This document shows, piece after piece, positions 28,431 through 36,646 of a stretch of DNA of 64,000 nucleotides. The first letter of the stretch is position 1. Every line of letters begins with the position of its first letter. Source of the DNA: Motilimonas pumila (GTDB taxonomy: Bacteria > Pseudomonadota > Gammaproteobacteria > Enterobacterales > CBDFNC01); NCBI RefSeq assembly GCF_003596335.1, contig NZ_QZCH01000014.1, positions 57,249-121,248 of the forward strand, read 5' to 3'. Under the pieces are notes generated by a model. It saw only the letters and a program-made list of their open reading frames with translations. It ran no database searches and was not told the origin of the DNA. The translations under genes and the position numbers were made by a program.

Positions 28431-29309
28431 ATGGAAGTGGCCACTCAAATGAACAACATAGAACGACAGTCTCGCACGGAAGAGATTTCACAACAGACTG
28501 ATTTGTTTGACTATTCTTTGTGGACGTTAGCCGCAGGAGAAAGTTTGAACTGTACCTTTACAGCCAGCTTTAATTTATTCCTAGTGATTAACGGCGAGGT
28601 GAACCTGACATCTCCGTACGGTGATGATGTGATTGCCGCCGGTACTTTAGTCACCTTAGACGGTGCCAATTTCACCGCCACTAACCTGACCCCTGCAACC
28701 GACAGTGTTGTACTGGCTTTGTCTTGCAATGACAAAATGCTACAACGCTTCAAAAACCGTTACGCTGACGCGTTAATTAATGCGCAGCAAAAAAGGCTAA
28801 CAGAGACGTTACCTTTACCCCTTCGCTTTGAAGGCTGCGATTTAACTCGCATGGCGATGACTGGTTTTGCACAGCTATTACAAAACCAAACTGCTGAAAG
28901 CCTTATGGGCCTAAAACTGGAAGAATTATTACTGTTACAACTGACAGAGCAAGGTGGCAGTGAATTGGCCGATCAGTTGTTATCAGCGTGTGACCCTGCT
29001 ACGGCACGTTTTCGCGAGTTTGTGGAAGCTAACTTTCTGAACGATTGGTCACTTGAGCTGTTTGCGAAAGAATACGCGGTCAGCCTTACCGCATTTAAGA
29101 GCTTGTTTAACCAGGTTTATAACCAATCCCCACGAGCTTGGATTAATGAGCGTCGATTACGTTACGCCGATGAATTGTTGCGCACCAACAGCATGCGTAT
29201 CATAGATATCGCAGTCACTGCCGGTTTTTCAAGCCAGTCGTACTTTACTCAAGCGTACAAAGCACGTTTTGGTATTACGCCAACTAAAGTAAGGCAGGCA
29301 ATGTCATGA
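28431..29309 (+). CDS. exsA: AraC-family T3SS activator (ExsA/LcrF-like)
   Basis: A 292-residue regulator. The N-terminal 170 residues form a cupin-like domain, and residues about 195-290 are the double helix-turn-helix of AraC proteins (WSLELFAKEYAVSLTAFKSLF, then WINERRLRYADELL and IIDIAVTAGFSSQSYFTQAYKARFG). ExsA/LcrF/VirF activate the Ysc-type operons. AGGAG lies six bases before the ATG. Its stop overlaps the next gene start as ATGA. No exsC, exsD or exsE gene was recognised nearby, so anti-activation may differ from Pseudomonas. Confidence 0.88.
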   Translation: MEVATQMNNIERQSRTEEISQQTDLFDYSLWTLAAGESLNCTFTASFNLFLVINGEVNLTSPYGDDVIAAGTLVTLDGANFTATNLTPATDSVVLALSCNDKMLQRFKNRYADALINAQQKRLTETLPLPLRFEGCDLTRMAMTGFAQLLQNQTAESLMGLKLEELLLLQLTEQGGSELADQLLSACDPATARFREFVEANFLNDWSLELFAKEYAVSLTAFKSLFNQVYNQSPRAWINERRLRYADELLRTNSMRIIDIAVTAGFSSQSYFTQAYKARFGITPTKVRQAMS

Positions 29310-29995
29310 GAGTATTAATTTCTGCTTTATGCATCAGCTTACTGGCTGCTTGTGCGGCGCCAAGACCGACCGAAAACAGCCTACTTTCGAGCATTAAGTT
29401 TGGGGTATTAAAAGATACCCGCTTAAATCAGTGGCACCGTGGCATGTCTGACCCAGCAGGCACGACATTAGACATACAGTATCTGGATGTGATTAACCTG
29501 CATCGTCAGTTAACCAATGGCAACATCGACGTCGCGGTAGGCATTCCCGTTACAGACAGCATTCTAGAACAGGGCTATTGGAGCAGTGAACCCCTTAGCG
29601 TGCGAACTTTTACCTTTTATGTTCGCTCTGATGACCCTCGTAAGTTACACAAATACAGCTTTTTTAATAGTTTTTCAAAAAAGTTGAAACGCATCGGTTA
29701 CGTCTCCACGGGGGAGTCGGGCATTGTCAATGAAGCCATCAATACCCAAAGCAAAATGCAAGAAAAGCTCGTGGCCTGCGGTGCCATGGCGGAATGTTAT
29801 CAAGCCCTGAGAAACAGAGAGATTGATAGCCTATTTGCTGATGAAGCCATGCTCAAAGCGTACATGGCGCAAAATGATTTAAATACCGGTGTGGTGGCTT
29901 CTTCGTTTAGCCATCAACAAGCGTTCACTTTATTGGTGAACCAACGCACCGTAAGTCGTGATGAATTTAATAAGTTAAACAAGATGTTGCGTTAA
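29306..29995 (+). CDS. Lipoprotein with solute-binding-protein-like fold, T3SS-linked
   Basis: A 229-residue lipoprotein: the signal ends LLAAC, lipid on Cys16. The mature part reads like a small periplasmic binding domain of the SBP family 3 type (FGVLKDTRLNQW, LHRQLTNGNIDVAVGIPVT, IDSLFADEAMLKAYM). Its start overlaps the stop of the exsA-like gene. In Pseudomonas the gene before exsA, exsB, encodes a pilotin-like lipoprotein, but that is shorter and unlike this one. Possible roles are pilotin for the secretin, or a periplasmic sensor feeding the regulators. The function is not established. Confidence 0.65.
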   Translation: MRVLISALCISLLAACAAPRPTENSLLSSIKFGVLKDTRLNQWHRGMSDPAGTTLDIQYLDVINLHRQLTNGNIDVAVGIPVTDSILEQGYWSSEPLSVRTFTFYVRSDDPRKLHKYSFFNSFSKKLKRIGYVSTGESGIVNEAINTQSKMQEKLVACGAMAECYQALRNREIDSLFADEAMLKAYMAQNDLNTGVVASSFSHQQAFTLLVNQRTVSRDEFNKLNKMLR

Positions 29996-30026
29996 GTTTC
30001 AAGGATTGAAACTGCAGGATAAAGAG

Positions 30027-30548
30027 ATGGATGAAAAATTACTGAAGCGTCGCAGAGTCACAGAGTTGCAATTCCCATCAAGCGCTTACGCTGACCAGAG
30101 CCATATAAAATCTCAGGTTTCAAGCATGGTAGGTAGGTTGCAGAGTAATGAATCGAAAGACTTGGCTCAAACGTTTGCTGCGTTAAACCAAGGGCCAGAG
30201 AAGGTTGAGTTTTTACGTCGTAATACCGGTTTGTTAGGGGAACTGTTACAACGCAACGAATTGCAGCAAGCGGCGAAGTTTATCACCGCGGTGTGTGACA
30301 GTAAGTTAACCAGTGAACAAGGCCGGTTTGGTTACCAAGGTAATAACCAAGATTTCTGTACTTTAGCGCAGCAGCTGAACCAATTGTTTGCGCAATTAAC
30401 GCAAGTGAAAGGCTTCGGTCGCCATCAGCATTTATCGATTGAGTTATCTGGCGCGCTGAGTGCGCTAGCAGAAGAATTAGAAGACCAAACAGCCAAGAAA
30501 GCGGTGCTCGATATTTTGGCTGTGATGGTATTAAGGATTATCAAGTAA
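30027..30548 (+). CDS. Unrecognised protein in the T3SS effector island
   Basis: A 173-residue soluble, mostly helical protein, with a basic N-terminus (KLLKRRRV) and leucine/glutamine-rich helices. No signal peptide or membrane segment. I do not recognise the family. TTG at 30006 is a possible upstream start, but AGGA before the ATG at 30027 decides for the latter. It lies between the lipoprotein and the effector-type gene at 30586, so a chaperone, regulator (for instance an anti-activator of the AraC protein) or secreted substrate are all open. Confidence 0.65.
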   Translation: MDEKLLKRRRVTELQFPSSAYADQSHIKSQVSSMVGRLQSNESKDLAQTFAALNQGPEKVEFLRRNTGLLGELLQRNELQQAAKFITAVCDSKLTSEQGRFGYQGNNQDFCTLAQQLNQLFAQLTQVKGFGRHQHLSIELSGALSALAEELEDQTAKKAVLDILAVMVLRIIK

Positions 30549-30585
30549 CGAAATGATTCGTACTTGAAAACAAGGGAGAAAGACT

Positions 30586-31404
30586 ATGCCTGTAGGTGGT
30601 TTAGTGACCGGTCATAGCATGGGCTACCAAACTCAAGAGTCGCAATTACAGACGCAAAAGCAGTCGGTAAGTAGCTCTGAAGTCATGGGACAGCGCTCAG
30701 TTTCTGAAGCCAATGACGATACTGCAACGTCATCGCTGCGAGAGACTTTTAAACGTGCTTGTAGCACGATTAAGAGCAAACTGGAGAGCATGTGTCAGTC
30801 CATCAGCGAAGGTTTCTCAAACAAAGTGAGTAAACCTATCCAGCTTATGATGTCGGGTAAAGATATTACCAGTGAGCGTATCAGTAATGACTTTAAGCAA
30901 GAGCTTAAACAAGACTGTTTACAAAAGTTTAGAGCCGATATGGATACCGCCATTAGCAATCTAAACAGTGACACGAATAGTAGCCAAGTGTTGCAACAGT
31001 TTGCCAAAGATAATCAACAAACAGGAGTTATCGAGACGTTAACCGCCTATGGCCAACTGTTTCCCGAGGGAATGGATTTTAAGCAAGGTAGTCAAGGCAA
31101 CTTGGTAACCCAACGTGAAAACCGCCAGCAAGGAATGACAACAGACACCACGCAATTACAACAGTTCTATCAAGAGCACGTTGCAGGTGACTCTGGCAGC
31201 TACCAACGCAGTGCGCAATTATTACTGCAACAGATTGAAACGTTAGATATGGTGATTAGTTCGACCCAATCTGACGAACAACGTGATGCAGCCCTGTATG
31301 ACAAGCAACAAATCGTGAATGAGTTGAGTGATGTGTATGAAGCCGTTGCCACTGAGCAGTATTACCAGCTGGCCACGTTAGTCGACAAGTTCGTGCAACA
31401 GTAA
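30586..31404 (+). CDS. Candidate T3SS effector, divergent paralogue of the RGS-domain protein
   Basis: A 272-residue soluble protein without a signal peptide. The N-terminal 60 residues are Ser/Gln-rich, typical of T3SS substrates. Residues about 29-53 share the motif S-S-E-V-M-G-x-R-x-V-S-E-A-N and a following RE-x-F with the protein at 31964; both also begin MP(V/I)G. The C-terminal half can be aligned along the same helical pattern (LQQFYQEHVAG against LVDFYNDFVAS; DKQQIVNELSDVYEAV at the end). The residues that contact G-alpha in RGS proteins are not kept (Thr-Gly in place of Glu-Asn, Gln in place of Arg). GGGAG precedes the ATG. A chaperone gene follows. Confidence 0.65.
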   Translation: MPVGGLVTGHSMGYQTQESQLQTQKQSVSSSEVMGQRSVSEANDDTATSSLRETFKRACSTIKSKLESMCQSISEGFSNKVSKPIQLMMSGKDITSERISNDFKQELKQDCLQKFRADMDTAISNLNSDTNSSQVLQQFAKDNQQTGVIETLTAYGQLFPEGMDFKQGSQGNLVTQRENRQQGMTTDTTQLQQFYQEHVAGDSGSYQRSAQLLLQQIETLDMVISSTQSDEQRDAALYDKQQIVNELSDVYEAVATEQYYQLATLVDKFVQQ

Positions 31405-31486
31405 TCAATTCGACTACTGAACAATAATTTAGCCTGAGCAACAGGTTTACGTAGCAACTTGCTACAACTAAGCAAGCGGAGCATTT

Positions 31487-31951
31487 ATGAGTGAAAGATT
31501 TAAGCTAATAGCCGAAGAATGTGGACGAGTTATCGGTTTTGAAAAGCCTAACGTACCAGACGATTATTACGCCTTACAAATTGGTGAGATCTTAGTGGTA
31601 TTAGAACCAACGGAAGTAGACACCGAGGGCGAAGGAATCTTAGCCATGGCTGAAGTGGGTGAATTAGCCTCTGACGTGCCAGAGAAAGTGCTGCGCATGT
31701 TACTTGGCGCGAATATTGGCTTTGAGTTTACACGTGGTGCTTCGTTAGGGCTTTCGCCGGACGATAATAAACTGTTGCTCTCAAAAATATATTCTCCAGC
31801 CGTAGACAGCGGCGAAAAGCTAGCAAACCAGCTAAATCTTTTTGTAGATGTGGCTGAATATTGGCAAAGCGTGGTAGTCGACTTGCAGCAGCAACCGCAA
31901 CAAAGTGAGTCAGAAGTGCTACAGCCAAACATCAATATGCTACAAGTTTAA
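31487..31951 (+). CDS. Class I (CesT-type) T3SS effector chaperone
   Basis: A 154-residue acidic protein (many Glu/Asp) with the alpha-beta-beta-beta-alpha pattern of CesT/SycE chaperones: an N-terminal helix, strands YYALQIGEILVVLEP and EGILAMAEVGEL, a helix VPEKVLRMLLGAN, and strands ending KLLLSKIYSP. Such proteins bind the N-terminal chaperone-binding domain of one or a few effectors. It stands between two genes for related effector-type proteins, 12 bases before the second, so it is the likely chaperone of one or both. GGAG precedes the ATG. Confidence 0.82.
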   Translation: MSERFKLIAEECGRVIGFEKPNVPDDYYALQIGEILVVLEPTEVDTEGEGILAMAEVGELASDVPEKVLRMLLGANIGFEFTRGASLGLSPDDNKLLLSKIYSPAVDSGEKLANQLNLFVDVAEYWQSVVVDLQQQPQQSESEVLQPNINMLQV

Positions 31952-31963
31952 GGAAGACAAATC

Positions 31964-32866
31964 ATGCCAATTGGTTCAAATCCAAGCCCGGTACAGGGTA
32001 ATTCACCGTTATCGCCAACTTCAACTGTTTCGGTATCGGTTAATACTGACGAAACAAATTCGGTTTCTAACTCGCAAGTGATGGGTGGCCGTGACGTTAG
32101 CGAAGCGAATAATACCGAAGCTACCAAAACGTTTCGTGAAAAATTCAGTGAGTGCTGTAATAAAGTGAAAGACTTTTTTGCTCCTCTAGGGCAAAAGCAA
32201 ACTTGGATTGATTTAGGTCAATCGATTAAATCTGGCGCGCATAGCATCGGTCACGCTATCTCTGATGGTACACAGCGAGGCTGGGATAACGCGATTGACG
32301 GCCTAAAAGGCATCACGCCGGGTTTTGAGAGTCAAAAGCAACGCAATGAACGTATTGAAGGTGAAGTTCAGCAAGTTCTCAGTACCATGGACACTATGAT
32401 GGAAACGTTCGGTATTGATGACTTATCTGACTTAGAAGGCTCCATTGAAATGTTCTACAATCACACGAAAAAAGAGTTTTCTCCTGAAAATGTCTTATGT
32501 TTCCAAGCGGCTGGACAAGATATTTACCCAAATGGGCGTGACTCTGACAGCCCAGAAGATCGCCTTGCAGCGATGACAGACGATCCTCAAAAGCTGGTCG
32601 ACTTCTATAACGACTTTGTTGCTTCTGGGGCTGAGTTCCAGTTGAATATATCATTTTCTGCTAATCAAAAGTTCACAGCTGCATTAGAAGCTTTTGTTGC
32701 AACTCCTACCACGCCTGATACTGTGAATGGTCAAACTCAACAAGAGTTAGAACAGCTGACTTCACAGCGTAAACAAGATGTGAGTGATACTTTAGAGGTA
32801 TGTTTAAAAGAAATTCACTACTTACTAGGTGATACACGCACACGTTTTAATCAATTAGATCACTAA
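31964..32866 (+). CDS. Candidate T3SS effector with a eukaryote-type RGS domain
   Basis: A 300-residue protein without signal peptide or membrane segment. Residues 1-60 are a Ser/Thr/Asn-rich secretion-type N-terminus that shares the motif VMG-x-R-x-VSEAN with the protein at 30586. Residues about 150-300 read as an RGS domain: SIEMFYNHTKKEFSPEN followed by VLCF and a helix; DFYNDFVASGAE-x-QLNI; then a final helix pair ending in HYLLGDTRTRF. Compared with RGS4 from memory, the G-alpha contacts are kept: Glu175-Asn176 (RGS4 E87-N88), Asn228 (N128), Asp290 (D163), Arg294 (R167), Phe295. RGS domains speed GTP hydrolysis by heterotrimeric G-alpha subunits, which bacteria lack. Secretion and host target are inferred from the locus; AAGGA precedes the ATG. 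Confidence 0.8.
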   Translation: MPIGSNPSPVQGNSPLSPTSTVSVSVNTDETNSVSNSQVMGGRDVSEANNTEATKTFREKFSECCNKVKDFFAPLGQKQTWIDLGQSIKSGAHSIGHAISDGTQRGWDNAIDGLKGITPGFESQKQRNERIEGEVQQVLSTMDTMMETFGIDDLSDLEGSIEMFYNHTKKEFSPENVLCFQAAGQDIYPNGRDSDSPEDRLAAMTDDPQKLVDFYNDFVASGAEFQLNISFSANQKFTAALEAFVATPTTPDTVNGQTQQELEQLTSQRKQDVSDTLEVCLKEIHYLLGDTRTRFNQLDH

Positions 32867-32872
32867 ACCAAT

Positions 32873-32905
32873 TGTTACAGGTCTCTTAAGTTGAGGCCTG
32901 TAACA
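32873..32905 (+). terminator. Terminator hairpin closing the effector island
   Basis: TGTTACAGG-T-CTC (32873-32885), seven-base loop, GAG-G-CCTGTAACA (32893-32905), one T/G wobble. It lies 7 bases after the stop of the RGS-type gene. The T-run after it is poor. Confidence 0.7.
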
Positions 32906-33076
32906 TCTTACTTACAAAAAAATCACTAATTAATCATTTTTTTTACTTAGCGATCTCGCCGCTTGCTTAATTGCATAAACTTTAGTCTTATACGGTTTAT
33001 ATGTAGTAGGCCTTAAGGATGAAGGTCGAGGGCTTTATGCCAGTAAAGCCTGGGTTCAAAGGATGGATTTATTCAG

Positions 33077-35311
33077 ATGAATGCTTGGTGCAAGCGACTC
33101 TCATGTGCATTATTGATAGTTGTGAGCCTATTTCCGTTTAGCATTAGCGCTAAACACATCAATAACATTGAGCACCCGAATAGTGACTCAAGTATTGGTC
33201 TATTGTCACTGGCTTCATTTTCTTATCTGCCTCGGGTTGGCAAGCCTACCCAGCAAACGTTAAGCATTCCAGAGTTGGAACACCTCAGCGTCAAAATAAA
33301 TATCGCTTTCCAGCTCAATGAGACAGAAGAAGGCATTTTATTGGCTACTGAAATGTTGGCGTTAGCTAATAAAACCGGAGACCTTTTAGCTGTAGCCCAA
33401 GGCCAGAGTTTACTTGCTCATGGACTTAACTTAATTGGTCAATACCACTCGTCATTGCAAGTCTTTAACCAAGCGGCAGAAAAGTATCGCCAGCTTGCTT
33501 TGCCTGAGCACTTACTGGTCACACAAGTGCAATTGGCTTCGGTATACCAAGCCCTTGATAAAAGTCATTTGGCACAACAAGCCATGCAACAAGCATATGG
33601 ATTACTGGCTGAACTGACCGATGAAGCCAGCTTACATCGCGTGATTGCATTTTTGACATCAATGTACCAACAGCGGGGCGATCTGGATACCGCACTTGAA
33701 TACGCGGTCGAGTTATTGGCCTATTATCGACAACATAATGAAGATTTGATCGCCGGCTCCTTAGCGCAAATTGGTATTTTGTATTTTCAATCTATGCAGC
33801 CAGAAAAAGCCCTTTTTTATCTACTGGAAGCCACCTCGAGTCAATACGAATTGGCAGATAACCTGAAAGTGAGTGTTTACTTATTTCTGGCTAAAAGCTA
33901 TTTGGAATTAAACCAACTCAGCTCAGCGAAGCACTATGCACGCTTGAGTGAACACCTTTTACAACAACAGGACTTTCCTGAGTTATTAGCCTTAAGCCAG
34001 TTGGTTTATGGCAATATAGCGAATCGCGAAGGCGACTTTGTGTTGGCGTTAAGTTATTTCGAACAAGCGCAAGCCATGCTGGAGCGCATTGCAGCCAAAG
34101 GCCACTTAGCGCAAGTGAAGCTGGGTATTGCAACCACTTATTACGGACAAAAAAATTTCTCTAAAGCCATTAGCATGGCGCAAGATATTTTACAGCTGGA
34201 TTTAACCCACAGTAATCATGAAAGGGTCAAGCTCAACGCTTATCAATTGTTGAGTGACGTTTATGCGCAGCAAAAGGATTTTGAACAAAGCTTGGTCAAC
34301 TACCGCATTTTCCACTATTTGGCGAATGCTCAGCATTATGCTCACGCCCCTGCCACGCGCACTATTGCACAGGTTCAAGCCGATGTGATTAGCAACGAAT
34401 TTAAGTTAGCTTTGCTAACCAAAAAGCATGAGCTGAGGCAAACCATTCATGCCAATTTTCAGTGGCAGCGTAACTTGGTGCTTATCTCCTTATTGATTTT
34501 AGCGATTGCGGGAATTGTCGCCTTCTTTTCCCATACTAAACGCAAGCAATTAGCGGACCTTGAAAACCGGCTACTGGCAGACACCTTAGCGCGTAAAAAA
34601 GCCCTAATGGCAGAAGTGTTTCATGACCTACGCACTCCTTTGTCGGTGCTCAAGCTTAAGCTGGAATGTTTAGAAGACGACGTAGAAGAAAACAAAGAGC
34701 AAGCATATGAATTGCTGCACAATCGGGTGGCTTATATTAATGAGTTATTGGCGGATTTATATCAGCTTGCCCAGGTCAATACCGACGTTGCTTCCATTAA
34801 TAAGCGAACTTTCCTATTATTGCCGATGTTTAATGATTTAAATCAGCAATTCAAGGCGTTAGCTATAGCAAAAGGGCTGAGCTTTGAGCCGAATCTGCAC
34901 CTGGCTGCCGGGGCAAGCATGTATGGCGATGCGCTGAGGTTAGAGCAGGTATTAAGCAATTTATTGCAAAATAGTATTCATTATACTGATGCGCCCGGTT
35001 TGGTAGCGTTTAACGTTACTGTGCGCAGTAGTCGCTGTAATATCGTCATTCGAGATTCTTCTCCTGGCGTATCGGCGGATGATCTCGGTCAGTTATTTGA
35101 CCGTGCCTATCGCGGCGATTCGGGTAAATCACGGCAACAAACTGGCTCAGGCCTAGGCTTAGCCATTTGTAAAAAGTACGTCGAAATGCACCAAGGAACT
35201 ATGCAAGCGCAACATTGTGAGTTAGGAGGACTACAGATTAATATTGAATTACCATTAAAGCCGTTAACGGGCGCACGCATTGCTGCAGAGTTGATGGGCG
35301 AGGCCAGCTAG
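33077..35311 (+). CDS. Sensor histidine kinase with extracytoplasmic TPR domain
   Basis: A 744-residue kinase. A signal peptide (about 1-25) is followed by some 400 residues of helical TPR-like repeats (for example LIGQYHSSLQVFNQAAEKYRQ, RGDLDTALEYAVELLAYY, REGDFVLALSYFEQAQAM). One transmembrane helix follows near 466-485 (NLVLISLLILAIAGIVAFF), then HisKA with FHDLRTPLS (phospho-acceptor His516) and a HATPase domain with N box QVLSNLLQNSIHY, RDSSPGVS and GSGLGLAI. The large outside TPR region suggests sensing of a protein or peptide partner. First gene of a four-gene signalling operon inside the T3SS locus. Confidence 0.88.
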   Translation: MNAWCKRLSCALLIVVSLFPFSISAKHINNIEHPNSDSSIGLLSLASFSYLPRVGKPTQQTLSIPELEHLSVKINIAFQLNETEEGILLATEMLALANKTGDLLAVAQGQSLLAHGLNLIGQYHSSLQVFNQAAEKYRQLALPEHLLVTQVQLASVYQALDKSHLAQQAMQQAYGLLAELTDEASLHRVIAFLTSMYQQRGDLDTALEYAVELLAYYRQHNEDLIAGSLAQIGILYFQSMQPEKALFYLLEATSSQYELADNLKVSVYLFLAKSYLELNQLSSAKHYARLSEHLLQQQDFPELLALSQLVYGNIANREGDFVLALSYFEQAQAMLERIAAKGHLAQVKLGIATTYYGQKNFSKAISMAQDILQLDLTHSNHERVKLNAYQLLSDVYAQQKDFEQSLVNYRIFHYLANAQHYAHAPATRTIAQVQADVISNEFKLALLTKKHELRQTIHANFQWQRNLVLISLLILAIAGIVAFFSHTKRKQLADLENRLLADTLARKKALMAEVFHDLRTPLSVLKLKLECLEDDVEENKEQAYELLHNRVAYINELLADLYQLAQVNTDVASINKRTFLLLPMFNDLNQQFKALAIAKGLSFEPNLHLAAGASMYGDALRLEQVLSNLLQNSIHYTDAPGLVAFNVTVRSSRCNIVIRDSSPGVSADDLGQLFDRAYRGDSGKSRQQTGSGLGLAICKKYVEMHQGTMQAQHCELGGLQINIELPLKPLTGARIAAELMGEAS

Positions 35312-36646
35312 TTGAATACTTACTCTAAAGTTAAAACTGCTGTGTTACAGTTTTTGACAACCGGTGTACCCACCCAAGGCGACGCATTTTTGATGCGCCA
35401 ATTGGTATTGGTGAAATCTTTTTGCGCCGTGTGTTTGGTGATGTTAGCGCTGTTTATTGGCGTTAATTTTATGGCTGGCAACATGCTGATGGTGCTAATG
35501 GAAATTGCTACGTTTGTGGTTATTTCTTCTGCATTGTGGATCATGAGTCTCAAGCGTAACCTCAATATTCCAATCAATATTATCGTGTTTGTGCTGTTTT
35601 CTTTTTTGGTGGCCTTGCCTCTGATTCAGCAAAACACGAGCTACGCCTTGATCTGGACGTTTTTCTTCCCGGTATTTGTGGTATTACTCAAAGGGCCCAA
35701 GCATGGCTTTATTTTGGTCTGCCTGTATTACGCTTGCCTGCTACCCATTGTCTACTCTGGGGTAGATGTTTGGCTTGATGGTCAGTGGGATCAGCAAAGC
35801 TTTATCCGTTATTGCGCCGCTTCTGTTGTCATGGTGTATTGTTCTTTTTTCAATGAAATATCCCTCAAGAAGTCGTACCTCGCGCTATTGAAAGCCCAAG
35901 AAAATGAAAAACGAATAGCCCGAGAACATGCCAATACCATGATCCAGATTTTGGATAAACGTAATGAAATGTTGACCGATATCTCTCACGAGCTTCGTAC
36001 TCCTTTAAGCGTTATTAAATTGCACTTAGAAATGATAGAAGATGGCGTTGCCAGCAATGACAGCTACCAACTGTTGCACGGTAAGCTAGCCGAGATAGAT
36101 AGATTGATCAGTGGTTTACACGAGATAACGTTGGCAGATATGGGTGATTTATACATCAAAAAGCACCCGGTTTATATTTACAGCACAATAAAACAAAGTT
36201 TAGATGCCTACGCCGCGTTGATTCAAAATCATAATTTGCAGCTCAATAGCGTGATACATTTTTCGCCACAACTGCAGATAGATGTTGATGAAGAACGCAT
36301 TATGCAGGTATTGGCGAATATTTTTCAAAATGCTATCCGTTATACTGACCCCGGCGGTCAAGTGGTGTTCAGTGCTATCGAAACCAACGATGCGGTCATC
36401 ATCAGCGTAGCCGACTCTGCGCCCGGAGTGCCGGATCAAGCTCTGAGTCAGCTTTGCGACAGGTTATACCGGGTCGATGCCTCTCGCAGCAAAGAAACCG
36501 GAGGTGTGGGCATAGGTTTATCTATTTGCCGCAGTATAGTGAGCGCCCATAAAGGATATATGTCAGTGCAGCATTCGGCATTGGGCGGAATTGAAGTCAC
36601 AGTAAGCTTGCCTAAATCGTGCGAGCTGGGAGAACAAGATGACTAA
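35312..36646 (+). CDS. Membrane sensor histidine kinase
   Basis: A 444-residue kinase. The N-terminal 200 residues hold about six hydrophobic helices without a large outside loop. HisKA follows with ISHELRTPLS (His226) and HATPase with NIFQNAIRYTD, DSAPGVPD and GVGIGLSIC. Translation probably starts at the TTG at 35312 directly after the stop of the upstream kinase; the next in-frame ATG is at 35393, just before the first membrane helix. It overlaps the response regulator gene by eight bases. It may form a heterodimer or relay with the TPR kinase. Confidence 0.85.
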   Translation: MNTYSKVKTAVLQFLTTGVPTQGDAFLMRQLVLVKSFCAVCLVMLALFIGVNFMAGNMLMVLMEIATFVVISSALWIMSLKRNLNIPINIIVFVLFSFLVALPLIQQNTSYALIWTFFFPVFVVLLKGPKHGFILVCLYYACLLPIVYSGVDVWLDGQWDQQSFIRYCAASVVMVYCSFFNEISLKKSYLALLKAQENEKRIAREHANTMIQILDKRNEMLTDISHELRTPLSVIKLHLEMIEDGVASNDSYQLLHGKLAEIDRLISGLHEITLADMGDLYIKKHPVYIYSTIKQSLDAYAALIQNHNLQLNSVIHFSPQLQIDVDEERIMQVLANIFQNAIRYTDPGGQVVFSAIETNDAVIISVADSAPGVPDQALSQLCDRLYRVDASRSKETGGVGIGLSICRSIVSAHKGYMSVQHSALGGIEVTVSLPKSCELGEQDD

